Shown piece after piece: positions 5,447-9,327 of a DNA stretch of 9,327 nt. The notes beneath the pieces were generated by a model. It saw only the letters and a list, made by a program, of their open reading frames with translations. It was not told where the DNA came from and did not search any database. The stretch is from Actinomycetota bacterium (lineage in GTDB: Bacteria > Actinomycetota > Thermoleophilia > Solirubrobacterales > Solirubrobacteraceae): contig VAYD01000088.1 of NCBI GenBank assembly GCA_005883905.1, forward strand, positions 3,081 to 12,407, written 5' to 3'. Position 1 is the stretch's first letter, and each line of letters starts with the position of its first letter. Position numbers and translations under genes: made by a program.

Positions 5447-7030
5447 ATGACGCCGCAGCCTGCTGAACAGAATGATTTCCGAGCCTACCTGCGGTCCCTC
5501 TGGCGCTGGAAGTGGCTCATGCTCGCGTTCCTCGTCGTCGTCCCGCTGATCTCGTACGCGCTGGAGGCACGCAAGACCAAGGAATACGAGTCGAGCACGC
5601 TCGTCAATCCGCAGGCCGTCTCGATCGACCTCTCCTCGTTCGGCGGAGAGTCGGTGGGCGCCGCGAACATCCAGGCGATCGCGCGCCTGGTCAAGACCAC
5701 CGCGGTCGCCAGCCAGGCGGCGAGGTTCATGCCGCACCCGCCGCCCAACTCGGCATCGCTGCTCGGCCACGTGTCGACGGATGCCGACGTCGACACTGGC
5801 TTCCTCACAATCACGGGGACCGATACCGACCCCAAGCGCGCGTCCGACATCGCCAACGCCTTCGGCCGCGCGATCTCCAAGAGCCGGGTCGACCAGGCCA
5901 ACACCCAGATCGAGCAGGTGATCTCCAAGCTCGAGCGGCAGATCGCCGCGCTGCCCAAGAACGACACCGTCGGGCGCGACACGCTCTCCGGCCAGCTGCA
6001 GCGGGCGCGATCGCTGCGGGCGGTCGGGCAGAACCCGTCGTCGGGCATCATCGAGCGGGCGGCCCCAGCCTCCTCGCCGTCGAACCACAACACACGGCGC
6101 GCGCTCGAGCTCGGCTTCGTGCTCGCCCTGCTGCTCGGCTTCGGCGCGGTGGCGATCGCCGAGAACAGCGACCGTCGCGTGCGCTCCCCCGACGACCTCG
6201 AGGAGATGACCGGTCTGCCGCTGCTCAGCGCGATCCCGGCGAGCGCGTTCGACCCGGCCGAGGACGAGGACCTGCGCGACGAGGAGGCGTTCCAGATGCT
6301 GCGCGGGGCGCTGATGTACTTCAACGTCGACCAGCGGCTCAAGAGCGTCGTCATCACGAGTCCCGGGCAGGAGGACGGCAAGACCACCGTGGCGGTGCGC
6401 CTCGCGCAGTCCGCCGCGCGGGCCGGCCGCAACGTGATCCTCGTCGACGCCGACCTGCGGCGCCCGCAGATCGGCCCCCGGCTGGGAGTCAACACCCCCG
6501 AGGGGCTCGGCACGGTGCTCGCGGGCCAGGCCGACCTCTGGTCCTCGCTGGCCGAGATCCGGGTGAGCACCGAGGGCGACAGCCAGATCACCGCCCAGGG
6601 CAGCCTGCGCATCCTGCCCGCCGGCACGCCCGCGCCGAACCCGTCGGAGCTGCTCAGCTCGGAGGCCATGGAGCGCGTCCTGCACGAGCTCGAGAGCGAG
6701 GCCGACCTCGTCATCGTCGACTCAGCCGCCGCGCTCGCAGTGAGCGACGCGCTGCCGCTGCTGCGCTGGACCTCCGGCGTGGTGCTGATCGCGCGGCTGA
6801 ACCGAAGCACGCGGGCCGGGATCCGCCGACTCCAGAAGATCATCACTTCGGCGAACGGGACGCTGCTGGGCGTCGTTGCCACTGGCGCTCCCAGCCGGTC
6901 GGGCTACGACGGCTACGGCTATGGCTATGGCTACAAGGACTCTCGCGCGCGCAAGCGCGCCGAGCGCAAGCAGCTGCGCAAGGCCCAGGAAGGCGAGAGC
7001 AGCGAGCCCGCCAGGGCCCAGCAGCGCTGA
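5447..7030 (+). CDS. Wzz-type chain-length protein fused to bacterial tyrosine kinase (BY-kinase)
   Basis: This 527-residue protein controls polysaccharide length and export in the usual Wzz/Wzc manner, by inference from domain order. Residues 10-40 hold DFRAYLRSLWRWKW and the first membrane helix. A fairly short extracytoplasmic domain follows to about 215. A proline-bearing stretch leads into the second helix (about 219-239). The cytoplasmic ATPase begins near 278. Walker A is SPGQEDGKTT (305-314), Walker A' is ILVDADLRRP (331-340), and the Walker B strand is LVIVDSAAAL (421-430), lacking the usual Pro-Pro after the aspartate. The C-terminus carries five tyrosines in ten residues (487-496), the normal autophosphorylation tail, then a basic Arg/Lys-rich end. 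GAGG lies four bases before ATG 5447. A 32-base gap separates it from the polymerase-like gene, and the following glycosyltransferase starts 12 bases after its stop. Confidence 0.92.
   Translation: MTPQPAEQNDFRAYLRSLWRWKWLMLAFLVVVPLISYALEARKTKEYESSTLVNPQAVSIDLSSFGGESVGAANIQAIARLVKTTAVASQAARFMPHPPPNSASLLGHVSTDADVDTGFLTITGTDTDPKRASDIANAFGRAISKSRVDQANTQIEQVISKLERQIAALPKNDTVGRDTLSGQLQRARSLRAVGQNPSSGIIERAAPASSPSNHNTRRALELGFVLALLLGFGAVAIAENSDRRVRSPDDLEEMTGLPLLSAIPASAFDPAEDEDLRDEEAFQMLRGALMYFNVDQRLKSVVITSPGQEDGKTTVAVRLAQSAARAGRNVILVDADLRRPQIGPRLGVNTPEGLGTVLAGQADLWSSLAEIRVSTEGDSQITAQGSLRILPAGTPAPNPSELLSSEAMERVLHELESEADLVIVDSAAALAVSDALPLLRWTSGVVLIARLNRSTRAGIRRLQKIITSANGTLLGVVATGAPSRSGYDGYGYGYGYKDSRARKRAERKQLRKAQEGESSEPARAQQR
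6911..6934 (+). repeat. Four tandem GGCTAY hexamers encoding Gly-Tyr repeats
   Basis: GGCTAC, GGCTAT, GGCTAT and GGCTAC lie head to tail in the kinase tail, with a further GGCTAC at 6902-6907 separated by GAC. Each unit encodes Gly-Tyr. Loss or gain of a unit would keep the frame and change the number of phosphorylatable tyrosines. Confidence 0.8.
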
Positions 7031-7041
7031 GCCGATCGGCG

Positions 7042-8136
7042 ATGCCGGCGCCGCGGAGGATCCTGTTCGTCTCTGCGCACCCGCGCGGGTTCGCACCGAG
7101 CCAGCGCTTCCGGTTCGAGCAGTACACCGACTATCTCGCCCAGAACGGTTTTGAGACGACCTTCTCTCCGGTGGTGCGCCCGGACGAGTACCCGCTGCTG
7201 TACGCGCCGGGCGGCACGTTGCGCAAGGCGGGGATCTTCGGACGCGGGCTTGCCCAGCGCACATGGCAGGCGCTACGGCGGCCGGATGTCGACATAGCGA
7301 TCGTCCAGCGCGAAGCCATCCAGCTGGGCACGACGCTGTTCGAGTCCGCGCTCGCCCGCTCCCGGGTGAAGTACGTCTTCGACTTCGACGACGCGATCTG
7401 GTTGCCCGACACGTCCGCGGCCAACCGCCGCATGAGCTGGCTCAAGCGGCCGCAGAAGGTCCCGCGGCTCATCGCCCTCGCCGACCAGGTCTGGGCGGGG
7501 AACGACTACCTGGCCGACTACGCGCGACCGTTCAACGACGCGGTGCACGTCGTCCCGACGACGATCGACACCGTCGAGCACGCCCCGCTTCCGGGGCGGG
7601 ACGGGGCGCGGCCCGTGTGCGTCGGCTGGACAGGCAGCAGGACCACCGTCAAGCACTTCGAGCTCGCCGTGCCGGTGCTGCTGCGCATCCGCGAGCGCTT
7701 CGGCGATCGCGTCACGTTCAAGCTCGTCGGCGACGGGAGCTACCGCAACGATGCGCTCGGGCTCCGCGGAACGCCGTGGCGCGAGGACACGGAGGTCGCG
7801 GAGCTGCGCGAGATCGACATCGGGCTGATGCCGCTGCCCGACGACGAGTGGGCCAAGGGCAAGTGCGGGCTCAAGGCGCTGCAGTTCATGTCGCTCGAGC
7901 TGCCGGTCGTGACCTCGCCGGTGGGCGTCAACACGAAGATCATCAGCGACGGCGCGAACGGCTTCCTCGCGACGAGCGACGACGAATGGTTCGACCGCCT
8001 GGCGGCACTCATCGAGTCGGCCGAGCTGCGCGCCACGATCGGGGCTGCGGCCCGGGCGACGGTGGTCGAGCGCTACTCGGTCGCCTCGCAGCGCGAGACG
8101 TACCTGCGGCTGCTCACCGAGCTCACGAGCTCGTGA
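7042..8136 (+). CDS. GT4-type glycosyltransferase
   Basis: The 364-residue protein has the two-domain GT-B layout. The N-terminal domain begins ILFVSAHPRG with a PSQRFRFEQY stretch and includes FDFDDAIWLPD (113-123), typical of a GT4 subgroup in polysaccharide clusters. The C-terminal domain has CVGWTGSRTT near 193-202, FKLVGDG at 226-232, and KGKCGLKALQFMSLELPVV at 272-290, where GT4 enzymes bind the nucleotide-sugar donor. It should transfer a sugar from an activated donor onto a lipid-linked or growing glycan on the cytoplasmic face; the donor and linkage cannot be read from the sequence. It follows the Wzz-kinase by 11 bases and probably ends the operon. The start is ATG 7042 with only a weak ribosome site. 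Its last 14 bases overlap the convergent glycosyltransferase. Confidence 0.9.
   Translation: MPAPRRILFVSAHPRGFAPSQRFRFEQYTDYLAQNGFETTFSPVVRPDEYPLLYAPGGTLRKAGIFGRGLAQRTWQALRRPDVDIAIVQREAIQLGTTLFESALARSRVKYVFDFDDAIWLPDTSAANRRMSWLKRPQKVPRLIALADQVWAGNDYLADYARPFNDAVHVVPTTIDTVEHAPLPGRDGARPVCVGWTGSRTTVKHFELAVPVLLRIRERFGDRVTFKLVGDGSYRNDALGLRGTPWREDTEVAELREIDIGLMPLPDDEWAKGKCGLKALQFMSLELPVVTSPVGVNTKIISDGANGFLATSDDEWFDRLAALIESAELRATIGAAARATVVERYSVASQRETYLRLLTELTSS
8123..8136. repeat. Perfect 14-bp palindrome shared by two convergent stop codons
   Basis: TCACGAGCTCGTGA is its own reverse complement. It is exactly the overlap of the two convergent glycosyltransferase genes: read either way it ends in a TGA, and both proteins end Thr-Ser-Ser. 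It has no spacer and no T-run, so it is not a classical terminator. Confidence 0.9.
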
Positions 8137-9319
8137 TCCGCCGGTAGAGCGCGTCGTAGCGTGGGATCCCCACGCCGGTGAGCGAGAAGCGCCGTTCCGC
8201 CACCTGACGGCAGCGTTCGCGCGCGGCCGCATCTGAGCCGAGCTGGAGCAGCTCGCGGGCGGCCCGCTCGTAGGCGTCGTCGTCGAACGCTTCGACGATC
8301 ACGCCGGTGCGCTCGTCGCACAGGATCGCGTCGGTGTCGCCGACGCCCGGGCCCGATACGACCGGCAGCCCGGCGGCCAGGTACTCGCCGACCTTGGTCG
8401 GCGACGCGGCGACCAGCGAGGGCTTCGGGTGGCAGAAGCAGATCGCGAAGCTCGCGACGGCGAGGTGGTCGCCGACGTGCTGCGGCGCGGCGGTCGTGAT
8501 CCGATAGGCATCCTCCGGCACGGCCGCGCGCTGCAGCTCGTCGAGGATGCTCGTTGGCGGCGACTGCGTGACCACCAGGAAGACCAGGTCCGGCTGGACG
8601 CGGCGCGCGGCGGCGAAGAACTGAGCCATCTCTCGGTCCATGTAGACGCCGGTGAGCTTGCCGACGTAGACCATGACGGGGCGCTCGCCGAGCTCGAGGG
8701 CCGCGCGCACGTCGATGCCGGCCGGCGCCAGCCGGGCGAAGTCCGCGCAGCACGGGATGACCTCGACGTTCGCGGGAGCGGGCTCGCCCCAGAGCTTGCG
8801 GCGCACGGCCTCCGTCAGGACGACGAAGCCGTCCGCTCGGCGCAGTCCCCGGCGCTGGATCCAGTCCGTGATCCGGTAGGCGGCGCCGTCGCGCTGCCAG
8901 CGCCCCGCGTCGGCGTACTCCTCGGCCAGGAGGCCGCGGATGTCGAACAGGACACGCCGGCGGGTGAGGGGCCGCGCGAGCAGCGCCATCGCCAGCGGGA
9001 CGTGGCTGCGTGCGTGCAGCAGCGTCAGGTGGTGGCGCAGCACGAGCCACGAGGCCACGACCGCGCCAGCGAACGTGTCGTAGATCGTCGCCGGCAGCGA
9101 GGGCCGCTTGTGGTAGCGCAGGCCGTGCCAGCGGATCCCGAGCGCCGCCATCTCAGCCCGCAGCTCGCGCCGGCGCGCGCGGCTCAGGTCGGTCTCGAAC
9201 GTGAGGAGGTGGATGCGGTGCCCGCGCTCGGCGAGGCCGGCGAGGTACGCGACGACCTGCGTGCGCACGAGCGGATCGGCGAGTCCCAGGTAGCAGATGT
9301 ACAGCGCACCGACGCTCAC
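8123..9319 (-). CDS. GT4-type glycosyltransferase, convergent
   Basis: The 398-residue protein from GTG 9319 has a GT-B fold. Its N-terminal domain starts ALYICYLGLADPLVRTQVVAYL and includes FDIRGLLAEEY (125-135), a motif of GT4 polysaccharide enzymes. Its C-terminal domain has VMVYVGKLTG (215-224) and the donor-site block SPTKVGEYLAAGLPVVSGPG (306-325). It likely adds a sugar to the same surface glycan made by the + strand operon; donor and acceptor are unknown. Only eight bases lie upstream of the chosen start within the window, containing GAGAG, so a start further out cannot be excluded. The protein is unrelated at sequence level to its convergent neighbour beyond the GT4 fold, so the pair is not a recent duplication. 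Confidence 0.88.
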   Translation of the reverse strand: MSVGALYICYLGLADPLVRTQVVAYLAGLAERGHRIHLLTFETDLSRARRRELRAEMAALGIRWHGLRYHKRPSLPATIYDTFAGAVVASWLVLRHHLTLLHARSHVPLAMALLARPLTRRRVLFDIRGLLAEEYADAGRWQRDGAAYRITDWIQRRGLRRADGFVVLTEAVRRKLWGEPAPANVEVIPCCADFARLAPAGIDVRAALELGERPVMVYVGKLTGVYMDREMAQFFAAARRVQPDLVFLVVTQSPPTSILDELQRAAVPEDAYRITTAAPQHVGDHLAVASFAICFCHPKPSLVAASPTKVGEYLAAGLPVVSGPGVGDTDAILCDERTGVIVEAFDDDAYERAARELLQLGSDAAARERCRQVAERRFSLTGVGIPRYDALYRRITSS

Positions 9320-9327
9320 CAGCTCTC

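Noticed and set aside
5270..6882. Long - strand open frames opposite the Wzz-kinase
   Set aside because: They mirror the codon structure of a well-supported + strand kinase and show low-complexity composition.
5512..7041. Upstream extension of the GT4 frame through the Wzz-kinase gene
   Set aside because: The frame is open, but that part translates to Arg/Ala/Pro-rich noise. Recognisable glycosyltransferase sequence starts at ATG 7042.

Overview
This is a very GC-rich bacterial window with dense, mostly + strand genes and frequent GTG starts. It looks like an actinomycete-type chromosome, possibly a soil Thermoleophilia (Solirubrobacter/Conexibacter-like). That placement is a guess from composition and gene style; no marker gene is present.

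The left third (1-2177) resembles a peptide- or protein-modification locus. It holds a family-5 nucleotidyltransferase (- strand, cut by the left edge), a protein joining a PqqD-like domain to an internal twin-arginine signal and a 14-cysteine C-terminal domain (+), and an HPr-kinase-like P-loop protein (-). PqqD-like proteins, HprK-related kinases and this nucleotidyltransferase family are known to co-occur, both in HprK-related-kinase systems and in some lasso-peptide clusters with tailoring kinases. Here the PqqD-like domain is part of the apparent substrate. No asparagine-synthetase-like cyclase or transglutaminase-like protease is visible.

The middle (2225-4131) begins a + strand operon with a MauE-type membrane protein fused to a CGPC thioredoxin-like domain, followed by a second HPr-kinase-like protein. 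The second kinase is a diverged paralogue whose P-loop lysine is arginine and whose conserved histidine is glutamine. The MauE/thioredoxin pair is what one would expect beside an exported cysteine-rich protein, as MauE and MauD serve the methylamine dehydrogenase light chain.

The right half (4128-9319) is a surface or exopolysaccharide module. It has a polytopic membrane protein that may be a polymerase or GT-C-like enzyme, a Wzz/bacterial tyrosine kinase fusion with a tyrosine-rich tail, a GT4 glycosyltransferase on the + strand, and a second GT4 glycosyltransferase on the - strand. The two glycosyltransferases converge and share a 14-bp palindrome containing both stop codons. The polymerase-like gene overlaps the second kinase by 4 bp, which joins the kinase/redox part to the polysaccharide part in one transcription unit.

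The most interesting object is the PqqD-Tat-Cys-rich fusion at 731-1378. The working idea is that its PqqD-like domain recruits local enzymes to its own C-terminal domain before Tat export. No rRNA, tRNA, CRISPR array or insertion sequence was seen, and no gene-free stretch exceeds about 110 bp.
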